Positions 33,700-43,924 of a stretch of DNA of 64,000 bases are shown here, piece by piece (within the stretch, counting starts at the first letter, position 1; each line of letters begins with the position of its first letter). The stretch comes from Euborellia annulipes (taxonomy: Eukaryota > Arthropoda > Insecta > Dermaptera > Anisolabididae), in NCBI GenBank assembly GCA_023213315.1, contig JAKCPI010000872.1:372001-436000 (forward strand), written 5' to 3'. A program made the translations under genes and the position numbers. The notes below the pieces were generated by a model that did not search any database, was not told the DNA's origin, and was given only the letters and a program-made list of their open reading frames with translations.

Positions 33700-34771
33700 A
33701 GTTTGGGAAAAATATCAATTTGTTCATTTCAAAATGGCAGTCTTTTTTTGAAAAATTTGCAAATAGCCCCATTTTGAAACAGATTAATTGCTCAAATATC
33801 CTTCCCGAACTAGAAATTTGCATGAGTATTTTAGTTTAGATTAGAACCTCTGAAACGACTTAACCGATTGAGTTCAATTTTTGCTCTAAATTTCCTTTCA
33901 AATGGAGGACATTTATTTTCAAATTTTAAATAGACTATTATTTATTTCCAACTAGGACTTTCCGAGGTCTTTGTAAAAATTAAACTCAACTGGTCGAGTT
34001 CATCTAACGATATAAATTATTTAGTAACAAAACAAAATGGCGGATATCTGACGAAGAACCATTTTCGGTGATATGTTTGTTTTTAGAAACGTTTTTCTTT
34101 ATTTAAGCCAATATAACTACCCTGTGAATTATCTCCGTGCATTACAGAAACATCCTGTATATTATTTTTTCAAAGACCAAGAGTTACCCAAGCCAAAATT
34201 AACTTCCTATACTGACTCATTTAAATCAAATTTTAATCAAAAAAAGAACTTGAGTTTAATTAAACAATAATCGAGATTCAACTATATAATGAAAAATTTA
34301 TTATATAGTAACCATCATAAAGTTATTAATTCCGCTTTGGAAGGTTATTTTTTTTATTTGAACGAGTTAGTTTTTCGTTTCTTTCAGTGACTCTTTATTT
34401 TGAACTAGTTTAGTCCTTGACCATCTTACTTTCTTTAATGTGAGTCTTTTTCTTCTATGATTTTAATAATAACGGCGATGCTTTTCCATTTATGAGAGAG
34501 TTCCTAAATGGGGTCCTTTGATAAATAGAAGGCCTTTGGTCACATCCGAACAAGCCAGGAGATAAATAGTAGTTGAATGTTTACATTTCTCTAGAACATC
34601 CCCCGCCGGAGGTTCCTCTAATTAAGAAATTGTCTGCTAACTGTGCAGTGCTCCTCTCCAGAATAAATGTACCTCAACTTTTCCTAATTAAGTACCGTCT
34701 TTCTAAATTTGCAACAGACTACCTGAGCCCTCAGTTTATTTAGATCTTATTATTCCTTAATTTAAATTTTA
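33700..34771. other. Unidentified spacer
   Basis: No domain or repeat pair was recognised. 34470-34740 is less AT-biased and may be unique sequence. GAAACGACTTAACCGATTGA near 33850 resembles a word near 62085 (AACGGCTGAATCGATTGA), a hint of another dispersed repeat. Confidence 0.35.
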
Positions 34772-34869
34772 TAGTTGGAAAGGAGAGAGGTCTTTTCAGC
34801 TCAAATAAAATATATAAATAATTTATATACAGTATTTATTTTATTAAAATCTTTTAGATCTCAGACCGT

Positions 34870-34904
34870 CGGGTTTTGGCTACTCTGCTGGTAGCCTTCC
34901 TCAG
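34870..34904 (-). ncRNA. Decayed hammerhead-like motif
   Basis: CTGAGGA-A-GGCUAC-CAGCAGA-GUAGCC-AAAA: stem II has six pairs, but the second box is AAAA instead of GAAA, so it is probably inactive. The mirror at 39396-39430 shows the same change. Confidence 0.45.
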
Positions 34905-35025
34905 TGAGGACTGGATCCAAATGGTAGAATATAATAATTTAAATTTAAATATTTTTCGAGATGTATATATTTGAATGAGATAATATTCAAAATACCTCGA
35001 TTCGAACTAAACAAGTCATAGATAT

Positions 35026-35142
35026 ATTCAACAAGACATGTGAGTGTTTTTTATTGGTGAGGCCAAACATCCCAACTCGATTCCCGGGGGCCATGGGATG
35101 TTTGGCCTCACCAATAAAAAACACTCACATGTCTTGTTGAAT
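35026..35142. repeat. 49-bp-arm palindrome with SINE C 3' sequence
   Basis: ATTCAACAAGACATGTGAGT...CCAAACATCCCA pairs with its complement. The arm GTTTTTTATTGGTGAGGCCA equals the 3' part of the SINE at 60505-60655. A box-B-like CGATTCCC remains in the spacer. Confidence 0.75.
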
Positions 35143-35474
35143 AATAATTTAAAATTATGTAATTCATTTTATTAAAAATTATAAATTATGAGTAGAGACC
35201 GGACAAAAAAGCATAAAAAATTGGAAAAAAAGTGCTTAAAAAAGCATAAAAATCTTGAATAAAAAGTTTTAAATAAGCATAAAAAAAAAAATGGTCGGTG
35301 TTAATTTTTATGTATTTATTTTTGTATGTATTTTTTATGTATTTTATTTTGTAGATGCTTTGGCCCAGTGGCGCGTGGCTAAACGGGCGAAATAAAATAA
35401 AAATAAAATAATAATAATAATAAGCATAAAAATTGAAAAAAAGCATCTCATAAGCAATTTCTACTCATTCTAAT

Positions 35475-35897
35475 GGCGGATACAAGGGGGGGGGTAAAGG
35501 ATGTAATTAATTTTAATAAAAAATTTAAAAAATTAAAAAAAAATTTATTTGTATATACCTATATTCGGGTAAACAAACACAGAATGCAACTTTAAATTAC
35601 CGAAAGTGTGAGGCAGTGGCGGATCCAGAGGTGTTTCTCGGGGGGGGGGGGGGTAATCTGGAGTGACTGGTCGCACAGCGGTAATTTAAAGGCGCATTCT
35701 GTACTTGTTTGCCAGAATATAAATATAAATCAAATTTTTAAGTATTAATTTTTAAAATTTTACATTAAAAATACATTTTTTTTTTCGAAAAAAAGTATTT
35801 TTTTCAAATCTCAGGGGGGTAATTACCCCCCTTTACCCCCCCCCCCCCTTGTATCCGCCCTTGGTGTGAGGCCAGTCCCACCAGATTACCCCCCCTG
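35475..35897. mobile_element. Older MITE split by a related MITE
   Basis: GGCGGATACAAGGGGGGGG at the left and CCAGTCCCACCAGATTACCC at the right are parts of the same family as the 35614 element, in the opposite orientation. They become adjacent once 35614-35863 and one TSD are removed. Confidence 0.75.
35614..35863. mobile_element. hAT-type MITE, 250 bp, TSD GTGTGAGG
   Basis: Left end CAGTGGCGGATCCAGAGG, right end CTTGTATCCGCCCTTG, TSD GTGTGAGG at 35606-35613 and 35864-35871. G14 and C13 tracts lie near the ends. The interior AATCTGGAGTGACTGGTCGC is shared with 38110 and with the 650-bp composite MITEs. Confidence 0.95.
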
Positions 35898-36037
35898 CGA
35901 GGGTCCGCCGCAGTAGGGGTCCAGGGGTCCCAAGGGGCTCGAGTCAGAGTAGGGAAGGCGCGATTTGCGCAGTTGCCGAAGGATTTGCTTTACATTTTGC
36001 TGATTAATGTTTTAAATTATTTTTTAAAAATTGTATA

Positions 36038-36677
36038 GCCCTCGGGCTTGGTGTAGTTGGTAGAGCGCCTGCCTTGTATACCAAGGGTCGAGGATTCGGA
36101 TCCCATGGAGTCCGATGATTTTATTTAAGCCACTTGCATACCAAATGGCTTAAATAAGAATGTCTGGACCCCCAATAGATATATTTACAAATAACGAGTA
36201 TTGTTTAAAGTTTTAAATGGCCTAAGCTGCCAAAAAGACTGTGCGTGGGCCATGGGCGTATATAGAAAATTTTTTTCGGGGGGGGGGGGGGGGCTAAACT
36301 CAAAAATTTTTCTACGGAATTTTTTTTTAAATAAACTAAATTTTTTCCGCCCCGCCCTGCGAAAATCATTTTACCTTTTTTTAGAGACACGATATTTTTG
36401 CCGTCCCGCGGAACATTTTCCCTTTTGTTTTTCACCCTGCAGAAAAAAAAATTTTTACAAGGCTATATTTTTTCGCACTGCGGGGCCGATCAAACATTTC
36501 GAGGTGGCCGAGATCCGCTAATGTCTGTATATCCCCTTATATGTATATGCGTTTGGAAAATTTCGGAGGGGGGGGCCGGACTCCCTCGCCCCCCCCCCCT
36601 TATATATGTCCCTTGTGTATGCGTGTGTGAATGGGAAAAAATTGTGTTTTTTAATAAAAAAAAAAAAAAAAAAAAAA
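36038..36677 (+). mobile_element. tRNA-derived SINE family B, split by a MITE
   Basis: Box A TGGTGTAGTTGGTAGAGC starts at 36049, box B GATTCGGATCCC near 36092. The body CCAAATGGCTTAAATAAGAA and CCCCCAATAGATATATTTAC follows to 36250 and resumes at 36616 (TGTATGCGTGTGTGAATGGG), ending in a poly-A at 36657-36677. A relative copy is at 43000-43200. Confidence 0.85.
36251..36615. mobile_element. hAT-type MITE, 365 bp
   Basis: Left CATGGGCGTATATAGAAAAT, right complement CAAGGGACATATATAAGGGG. Same family as 60674-60938, with AACTCAAAAATTTTTCTGCGG-type interior. No perfect TSD is seen. It interrupts SINE B. Confidence 0.8.
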
Positions 36678-36960
36678 TTATAAATATTCGTAAAATAAGT
36701 TCAAATAAGCACAAAAGGCAAAAAAAACAAAAAAAGCATAAAAAATGTAATCTCAATACGCTTAGTTTTTCGTAATTTGCCTAGAAATTAAATATCTAAT
36801 TGCTGCTTATAAAATTCAGCAATAAGCATTTTGCTTAAAATCCGGTCTCTAATTATGAGTATATATTATAATATATTCGCCGCATTTAGATCCATTACAT
36901 TAAAAAATCTGAGAGTCATAATAATAAACAATGCCATATATACAAACTTCACTTTGCTTG

Positions 36961-37292
36961 TCAATACGGGCATCTTTTACGAGGACATTTGCAGGAGAAA
37001 CTACTCATACAATTCTCCACTGGCAAGACTCCACAGACTGTAAAATGAGTTCGAGGATCAGCTGGACATATATGCGTCATCTTTGCAGCAGGTCAAATCG
37101 GTCATGATGTTTTAATACGCGTAGAAGTGAACTGGCTTTGTTTTAACCCAAATTTTAATTTTAAAATTCAAATTTGGCTTTCTTTGGCTTCATTTATTAA
37201 TTAATGTTGTTTTTGCTATTATTGATGTAAAATATATATTTAGTAAATTGGTCTCGGCCCGTGAAATTAACTTAAATAAATAAATAAATAAA
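36961..37292 (+). mobile_element. Truncated non-LTR retroelement 3' end
   Basis: The segment interrupts the left arm of the 34772 inverted pair and ends in (AAAT)n at 37275-37292, a CR1-like tail form. It has a 3' UTR with GGTCTCGGCCCGTG. The coding remnant is too short to classify. Confidence 0.55.
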
Positions 37293-37410
37293 TAATATAA
37301 TGAACAAGGGTAATTTTACATTTCAAATATAGACTATATCGTACAAGCGAGGAGCTGAGTAGAGTCCCTGTTTATTCCCTGGCCCCTGTATATCAGAGTC
37401 TGGCCATACG

Positions 37411-38109
37411 GAAACTTTTTTTCTATTGGTCGCGCCATCTTTGTTCCTAATTTTAGCGCCAATTCAAATTTTCAATGTATCTCTATGGGATTAAAAAGTT
37501 TTTCATTTAACTTTTATAACGATACCCGTTCAAAGTATCATGAAATATTTTTAGAACATTATTTTAGAGGTTTCAATTTATAAATATTACTCATCATATG
37601 TTAAAAATCTCCATTAATTTTATTATATTCAGAATGCAAAGTTTAGGGTTATATTTAGCTGACTAGAATCTTAAAATCACTTTTAATTTTGAGTTTGTGT
37701 ATATTTATCTATGTATTTAGCTTACAATTTATTTTCCTAATTATAAAATAGAGTTTTTTAAGAAAATAATCTATTTTAAAAAAGAATAAAACAAATATAA
37801 ATAACGTTAGTAATTAACTCATTGCAAAAAAAATGAAATCTTTTGAGAATTTTTTTTATTATTAAAAAATTATAATTTATATAAAATTCATATTAGGCCC
37901 TATATAATACGATTAAAAAAAAACATGTTTTCAATATCAGCCGTAAAGGGGGGGGAGGCTTTTAAATCCCGCAGTGCCCCATTTGCCCGATCCTACATGA
38001 CTAAGACAGAAAAATGAAAAACAAAATACCAAATTTGAGAAAAGATACCCGACACATATTTTTAGATCAAAAAGAGAACGGCTGGGCACCCTATATTTAT
38101 GTCCGTGAT
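37411..38109. other. Interior of the large inverted pair, unidentified
   Basis: AT-rich with no frame of interest. The 84-codon minus frame at 37937-38191 runs into the next MITE. 38379-38708 and 38976-39116 likewise hold nothing recognisable. Confidence 0.4.
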
Positions 38110-38378
38110 CAAGAGCGTGTCCAGAGGAGTTTCTCGGGGGGGGGGGAATAATCTGGTGTAACTGGTCGCACAGCACACAATTTTTTCTCACTTTTTGGTA
38201 ATTTAAAGGTGCATTCCGTTTTTGTTTACCAGAATATATTTACAAATCAAATTTTGCAGTATTAATTTTTAAAATTTTATATTAAAAATAAAATTTTAAT
38301 ATCAAAAAAAAAAATTTTCTCAAATCTCTGGGGGGGGGGGGCGGTATTGCCCCTTTTCCTCCCTTGTATCCGCCCTTG
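38110..38378. mobile_element. hAT-type MITE, 269 bp, TSD TCCGTGAT
   Basis: Left CAAGAGCGTGTCCAGAGG, right CTTGTATCCGCCCTTG, TSD TCCGTGAT at 38102-38109 and 38379-38386. Same family and orientation as 35614. Confidence 0.95.
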
Positions 38379-38708
38379 TCCGTGATAAAGTCAAAGCTCT
38401 TATCAAGTTTTTCACAAATCGCTACCACTATTTATATATAAATATACTTAGGCTACACTATATATAGAGTAACCTAATTTATAAATTCCAAATGTATATT
38501 TTAAAAGGAAAAGTAAAGGAAAAATAATTCATTCATTTAAATAATATTCTTGAGATTATTTACTTTATTTTAGAAATAAATATTACATATATAGCTATGA
38601 GAAAGTGAAAAATGACAGATTGGGAAATGTCAAATTCAAATGTTTTTTCATTAAATAAATTATTTTGAGAGATTTTACTTATTTTTTTCAGTATATAAAT
38701 AATCATTA

Positions 38709-38975
38709 CAGGGGCGTCATTTCAACTATTTCTAGGGAGGGGCAAATTTTTTTCTTGAGTGGGCAAACATTTTTTTTTCTTAAAATTTACTTTACAAATA
38801 TGTACTCAAATTGAGCCAAAAGATATTTAATTTAATTGTTTAATTCTCTACAGTTTATATACTCGTAGATATATTTTGAAAGATTTTATCTAGAATAATA
38901 TAAAATTTTATAAAAGTCTGAGCCCTTGGGGAAGGGAAAAATGACCCCCCTGCCCCCTCTCAAATGACGCCACTG
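38709..38975. mobile_element. hAT-type MITE, 267 bp, TSD ATCATTA
   Basis: Termini CAGGGGCGTCATTT and AAATGACGCCACTG. A 7-bp direct repeat ATCATTA flanks it (38702-38708 and 38976-38982). The sister copy at 54261-54552 has a clean 8-bp TSD, so one base was probably lost here. Confidence 0.9.
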
Positions 38976-39395
38976 ATCATTAAACTATTAGCTTCTGTTT
39001 CTATGAGATTTTTTTTTAATAAAATTATTATATAATTAAAAAAAAAAATAATTTTTTCGCCATGTATTCATTGGGGCGTTTGCAAGAAAGATGGCCGACA
39101 ATTCTAACGGTCGCTCGTATGGCCAGACTCTGATATACAGGGACTCTACCCAGCTCCTTTCTTGTACTACGATATGTATTTGAAATGTAAAATTAAGCTT
39201 GTTCATTATATGAATGACGAGCAAAGCGAAGTTTGTATAAATTTATATGGCATTGTTTATTATTATGACTCTCAGAATTTTTAATGTAATGGATCTAAAT
39301 GAGAATAAAATACTCACCTTATAATTAATAATTTTTAATCAAATGAATTACATAATTTTAAATTATTATATTCTACCATTTGGATCCAGTCCTCA

Positions 39396-39430
39396 CTGAG
39401 GAAGGCTACCAGCAGACTAGCCAAAACCCA
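39396..39430 (+). ncRNA. Decayed hammerhead-like motif, mirror of 34870
   Basis: CTGAGGA-A-GGCUAC..CUAGCC-AAAA. It carries the same GAAA-to-AAAA change as its partner. Confidence 0.45.
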
Positions 39431-39530
39431 ACGGTCTGAGATCTAAAAGATTTTAATAAAATAAATACTGTATATAAATTATTTATATATTTTATTTGGG
39501 CTGAAAAGACCTCTCTCCTTTCCAACTAGT

Positions 39531-39900
39531 AAATTTTGATATTTTTTCATGCAAATTAATGGAACAAATTTCTCAAAATGGGCTACTTAAGAGTCCACAA
39601 ATTATATGCGCCTTCGGTATCATTTGCATTGGTGGAAACACGCAAATCGAAAGAGGCTAACAAATTGCTGCTCGTAAAATTTCAATTTGATTTGTCAAGC
39701 TGAATAATCTTTTATTTAGACAAAAAAAAAAAAAAAAGAATTGAAACCAACATGTGACTTCTTGTAAAAGATAGGCAATTAATGTTTTTTTTTTTTTTTT
39801 TAGCGTTTGGTAATAAATACAAACTCGTAATATTGAGAAGGAATTAACAGAATCGGTTTCTTTTGATAGAATCCTGAGGACCCCACCTCCTATGTCCTAA
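39531..39900. other. AT-rich spacer
   Basis: Poly-A and poly-T tracts at 39722 and 39785; nothing else recognised. Confidence 0.4.
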
Positions 39901-39923
39901 AAGCTCCCCGAAGAATTCATTTA

Positions 39924-40289
39924 ATGAGTGGCTCCGGTATCATTAGCGAGCTAATGAGCTCGGACAAGATATTTTATTGCTGGGGGCATTTTGGACCGAC
40001 TTCTTGCCAAGATCGATTCCATCCCGTCGATCCCGATGAGGAGCACAGGGATACACATTTGTTCAGAGGCCAGATAGCAATTCGACTCCCCCTGGAATTT
40101 ATGATCGGTGCCAGGGGGAGAGACGTGTGGGCTCCAATCAACCGGCGACTTAACCCCCTCACTCTAACCTCAACCCTAAAAACAACCCAAACCTGTCACA
40201 TAACAGCCATTCATTTTTTCCTTTCTCATTATTTGAGAGCCCTTCAATATTGTTGGAAACTTTACTATTTTTATTTTCAAGCTTTTTAG
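39924..40289 (+). other. 121-codon open frame in a GC-richer island
   Basis: 39900-40170 is clearly richer in GC than its surroundings and shares no repeat words with the rest of the window. A plus frame starts ATGAGTGGCTCCGG and reads MSGSGIISELMSSDKIFYCW then ..DEEHRDTHLFRGQIAIRL.. before a low-complexity C-terminal part. A 62-codon minus frame overlaps it. A stem CTCCCCCTGG/CCAGGGGGAG lies near 40086-40122. I do not recognise the protein. It could be an exon, a conserved noncoding element or an unknown repeat. There is no TATA box, splice or poly-A signal I would trust. Confidence 0.3.
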
Positions 40290-41059
40290 GTTTATCATGA
40301 TGAGTATTTCGAGATATAAACTTTCCTTTCTTTTGCTCCGATTTTTTTTTACCTCTCACCGGACAGTGCGACTCTTAAATATTATTCATAGAATTTCTTT
40401 TCTAAAATAGATGAGAGACTGAGGTGGTGAGGACCAGTTTTATTTTCGATTACTTTTCTACACGACACATAATCAAAATCTTACGGTTTCCAAATGAAAA
40501 CTTTTTTAATAAAATGCTAAAGTGTTTCTGTGTGTACACTCCATCTCCCCCTCCTCTTTTATACATTTATGCACCCTCCAGGCCCCACCATTTACATGTC
40601 TTAGGATTTCATACACAATCACAAAATTAATAAACGCTAAACAATCTTTGTGGAATGCTGAAATAAGAAAAAATAAATAAACTTTATTTAACAGGGCGTG
40701 GAAATTTATTATTAGAACAAGTCAAAATGTCAAATTGATATTTATTATTTAAGAAGTGTTTTTTGCCGCTACTCTATTTTAAATTGTTAATTTATTCAGC
40801 TTATATTAATTATCCTAAAGTGCGTTAATTTATGATTGGTGAACAGGTCCTTAAGCGGAGCAAAATGGTAAAATTAAAAAAATAAAAACATCGTGTACTC
40901 ATACTACAAACTAGAGAAGTGAAACTTCTATGCAAAATCACATTCGGGATAGGAAAAAGGTTAGGAAATTGGCCAGATCTGTTGTTTTCTTGTATTTGGA
41001 AGAAAAGAGAAATTTGCAGAACTCTCACCCTCATGAACAACCTAACGGACTGGAAGAGC

Positions 41060-41845
41060 TGAAACGTTTAGGAACAAAAATAAAACTTGCTGCCAGTAAA
41101 TCTTAATCTCATCCAGGTCTATGCCCCCACTTGTGATGCTCAAGACGAAGAAGTTAAAGAGTTCTACGGATCTATTCACTCTGCAGATCATCTCGAATAG
41201 GCAAATGGTGCTGATATCGGGCAATTATAATGCAAAGTTCGAAAATACCACCGAAGACGACCACATTAAAAATGTTGTGGGTATAGTCGGAATTGGGGTG
41301 AGAAATGACCGCGGGTCAAGGCTCATCCAATTTTGCCTCGACAATAAATATACTCTATCTAACACAACATTCCAACATCACAAACGTCAACTCTACACCT
41401 GGATCTCATAGAATGGATTCTAACTCAACCAAATCGACTACATTGCAATAAAAACGAGATGGAGAACGTCGCTAAGAAACAAAGTCTTATCCAAGTGCTG
41501 AATGTGACACTGATCACCAACTATTAGCAGCAGAGCTTCGTCTGAAATTTAAAAAGGCTACCACCCAATATCCTACAAAGCGATGGAAGGTCATGAACTC
41601 AAATGAATTTCTCAGAAAAATCGAGTAAAATAACTCGATTTATTCATTCTCTAACAACGCTTCTGCCAACGAGGTTTGGCAATCTACTAAAGACCTCGTT
41701 AAAGCCTCATTGAAAGTGCCTCATGTTATGACCAAAAGAAAATCTTGGATATCGGACACCACTATTTCGCTGTTTGAGGAAATACCCAAGCTGAAAATGA
41801 GCGTGATGAACAACCTAGATAAGCATAAAGCGATGAGACAAATAC
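41060..41845 (+). pseudogene. Non-LTR retrotransposon AP-endonuclease fragment (RTE/Ingi-like)
   Basis: Plus-strand pieces in shifting frames read NLIQVYAPTCDAQDEEVKEF, then NVVGIVGIGVRNDRGSRLIQ, then CLDNKYTLSNTTFQHHKRQL and YTWIS, then the SDH-like ECDTDHQLLAAELRLKFKK and the linker RWKVMNSNEFLRKIE. These are the middle and end of an apurinic endonuclease domain (YAPT, GERNDRG, DH) as found in RTE-like elements. Stops (for example after HSADHLE) and frameshifts make it dead. The linker continues at 42345-42480 (ACRHDKNSYYKTL, KDLFGMINNTGK) after another retroposon. The RT C-terminus of possibly the same element is at 43925-44410. Confidence 0.85.
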
Positions 41846-41854
41846 GGACCTGCG

Positions 41855-42344
41855 GACGTTTGTGAGGTATAGATAAGTGTTATTTCTCTTTAAAATCACC
41901 CCGTACCGCACTTCCGCGCTATCTGTTTAATTCGCTCACACCGGGACCGTCTGAGAGGGCTCTCACCCTCTCCTGCCCTATCCATAGATCTGGAACAATG
42001 TCCCGGTCATTTGTCGTAACAGCCAGCAGGCTTTGGAATAGTCTCCCTGTTGAGATTCGGAGATGCACCAGTTACTTCAGTTTTCGCCGAGCCGCCCGTG
42101 CCCACCTCATAGCTCAATCCGATTCCTGATTGTCCGACACCTGCCGGGTTTTAAGTAGAAGGTCAAACTAGCCTTTAGACTAGCTGTCGATGGCGATGCT
42201 CAATATTTTGATATTTTCTTTTGCAATTACTTTTGTTTTCTATATATACTTTTTGTTTTTTCTTATAAACTTGTACACTAAGAGGGGCCGAAGGCCCTAT
42301 GTACATTTTAAAAATAAATAAAATAAATAATAAAAAAATAAACA
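41855..42344 (+). mobile_element. CR1-like retroposon 3' end nested in the endonuclease remnant
   Basis: Open segment SRSFVVTASRLWNSLPVEIR then YFSFRRAARAHLIAQSDS and a stop at about 42126 is the C-terminal RLWNSLP signature of CR1/Jockey-type RTs. A 3' UTR with AGAGGGGCCGAAGGCCCTAT and an (AAATA)n tail follows to about 42344. The host endonuclease frame is interrupted before it and resumes after it. Confidence 0.82.
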
Positions 42345-42479
42345 AATAATCAAAAAGATTAAAACTGCTTGTCGACATGATAAAAACAGCTATTACAAGA
42401 CATTGTGATCCGAAGCACAACGACATGCTGACAAAAATAATGCTAAAGATCTGTTTGGCATGATTAATAATACTGGCAA

Positions 42480-42580
42480 ATAGGGTTTGGACCCCGCTGG
42501 AAACCCAAACCGGTAAACCGGTTTTTGGCTAATTTTCAAAAACCGAGAAACCTAGTTTTTCCCGAAAAACCGAATTCGTT
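42480..42580 (+). mobile_element. Possible hAT-like left terminus
   Basis: TAGGGTTTGGACCCCGC followed by CCGGTAAACCGGTTTTTGGC words, similar in style to the MITE at 50649. The right end was not found. Confidence 0.35.
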
Positions 42581-42629
42581 TTTTTTTTTTATTTTTTCTT
42601 CAGTAATACTTGTATTCAAATTATAAATT

Positions 42630-42817
42630 AGCCCGTGATCCAGGGCTCAGAGAGAAGATATTAGCTTCTAGTGGTTTGGGGTTTCGGGTTCGCTTCCCGT
42701 TCCAAGCGAGAAAAATTTATTTCATTTAGTGGCTATCAATCATTTTAAATAAATAGGGATAAGGTCTAAATGGCCTTAGATGCCCAAAAAGACCTTAAAC
42801 AAATTTTAAAAAAAAAT
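42630..42817 (+). mobile_element. tRNA-derived SINE family A, copy 2
   Basis: It aligns with 12031-12218: CCCGTGATCCAGGGCTCAG, GGGTTCGCTTCCCG, AAGCGAGAAAAATTTATTTC and GTCTAAATGGCCTTAGATGC, then an A-rich tail. Confidence 0.85.
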
Positions 42818-42859
42818 AATATTTTATTATTATTTTTTCCCCTTTTTTCTAATACTTAA

Positions 42860-42995
42860 ATAATTTATATATAATAATAGCGGAGTGTCTGTCTGTCTGT
42901 CCGTCCCTCTTTCTCGATCGGTTTGACCAACTTTCCGTTGGAATAACGAAATTTTGCAGACTTATAGAAGACGTTATAGAGAGTCCCGGAAAAAT
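42860..42995 (+). mobile_element. Possible Helitron 5' fragment
   Basis: TATATAATAATAGCGGAGTG then TCTGTCTGTCTGTCC resembles the 5' regions of the Helitrons at 20965 and 61140. There is no 3' hairpin. It is cut by SINE B. Confidence 0.45.
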
Positions 42996-42999
42996 ACTC

Positions 43000-43200
43000 A
43001 GGTCCTGGTCTTGGGTTCGGATTCCAGGCATCCGATGATTTAATTGAGCTATTTGGATACCAAATGGCTTGAATAAAAATGCCAGGACCCCCAATAGATA
43101 TATTTACAAATAACGAGTCTGATAAAAAGTCTTAAATGGCCTAAGTTGCAGAAAAGACTGTGTGTATGTGAGTGTGAATGGGAAAAAAGTGTCTGCTAAA
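43000..43200 (+). mobile_element. tRNA-derived SINE family B, copy 2 (5' truncated)
   Basis: Box B GGTTCGGATTCC at 43014-43025, then ACCAAATGGCTTGAATAAAA, CCCCCAATAGATATATTTAC and AAAGACTGTGTGTATGTGAG. This uninterrupted copy shows where the 36251 MITE inserted in copy 1. Confidence 0.85.
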
Positions 43201-43208
43201 AAAAAAAT

Positions 43209-43882
43209 CTTGTGTGACTGGCGCACAGCACACAACTTTCTGTTACCTTCGGTAATCGAAAGTTGAGTACTGTGCTTGTCACACCAGATCTTTCGTATCG
43301 ACATGTATTTAGTTTCCGACCGTACGGTACATTCGATTTTCAAGATGTAAAATTTATATATGAAAATATTTATATTTTGATACCATGGCAACCATTTCGC
43401 CTATCTTTTCTATGGAGTACAAGAGTAAAGTAGTCTTTAGAAGATTTCGATGACAAAATGAGAATATACATTTTAAAGTGAACCTTAAAAAATAATTGAT
43501 TTTTGAATTTAAAAAAAAAAATCGTTGGAGCGAATTTAGAGAAAATCCAAAAAAAACCTGAAAAAGTGCATCAGTAAAGTACTAGTACTCTTTGGTCGAT
43601 TTTGTTCAAAAGCTTCGTGTCACGTCCCATGGGGGTGCCTAACCTAAATATAAAATTTCAACCTCCTAGCTTCTTTCGTTCTTGAGATATTTTGTTCACA
43701 GCACACAGACACACAGACACACGGACACACAGACAGATAGACCATGTCGCGAAAAGCACTTTTTGGATTCAGGGGACCTCAAAACGTGTATATCCATCAA
43801 AATCTCGACATCGAATTTTTGACATGAATCCAATACTTTCTCTCTCTATATATTAACATATATATAGAGGTAAGAGAAAGTA
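43209..43882 (+). repeat. Hairpin-headed repeat, full-length reference copy
   Basis: Head foldback (43209-43292), a block ATATACATTTTAAAGTGAAC, CATCAGTAAAGTACTAGTAC, a microsatellite-like ACACAGACACACGGACACAC and the terminal hairpin TCTCTCTATATATT with its complement (about 43840-43882). It is noncoding. Hairpins at both ends are unusual; no TSD could be fixed. Confidence 0.88.
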
Positions 43883-43924
43883 AAAATATATTAATTCTAA
43901 GGGTCAAGGGATCTTTTTCCGTAG

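Larger units (their letters stand above)
35193..36851. mobile_element. hAT-type element, 1.66 kb with nested insertions, TSD ATTATGAG
   Basis: Termini TAGAGACCGGAC and AATCCGGTCTCTA, with perfect TSD ATTATGAG at 35185-35192 and 36852-36859. It is related by termini to 9943-10500. AAAGCATAAAAA words mark both original ends. The interior is filled by MITEs (35475, 35614, 36251) and SINE B (36038), so the ancestral element was probably under 700 bp. Confidence 0.92.
34772..39528. repeat. Large interrupted inverted pair (Penelope-like), 4.8 kb
   Basis: The right arm is nearly continuous (39117-39528). Its complement on the left is in pieces: 34772-34944, 35143-35192, 36852-36960 and 37292-37410. 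Removing three insertions restores a co-linear left arm. Shared words include CAGTCCTCACTGAGGAAGGC and TATATCAGAGTCTGGCCATA. The degenerate hammerhead motifs sit in the outer parts. Confidence 0.85.

Noticed and set aside
36049..36103. Functional tRNA gene
   Set aside because: Same reason; the tRNA-like head belongs to SINE B with a second truncated copy at 43000.
36490..36775. 88- and 125-codon frames
   Set aside because: They cross a MITE end and a SINE poly-A; composition is low-complexity.
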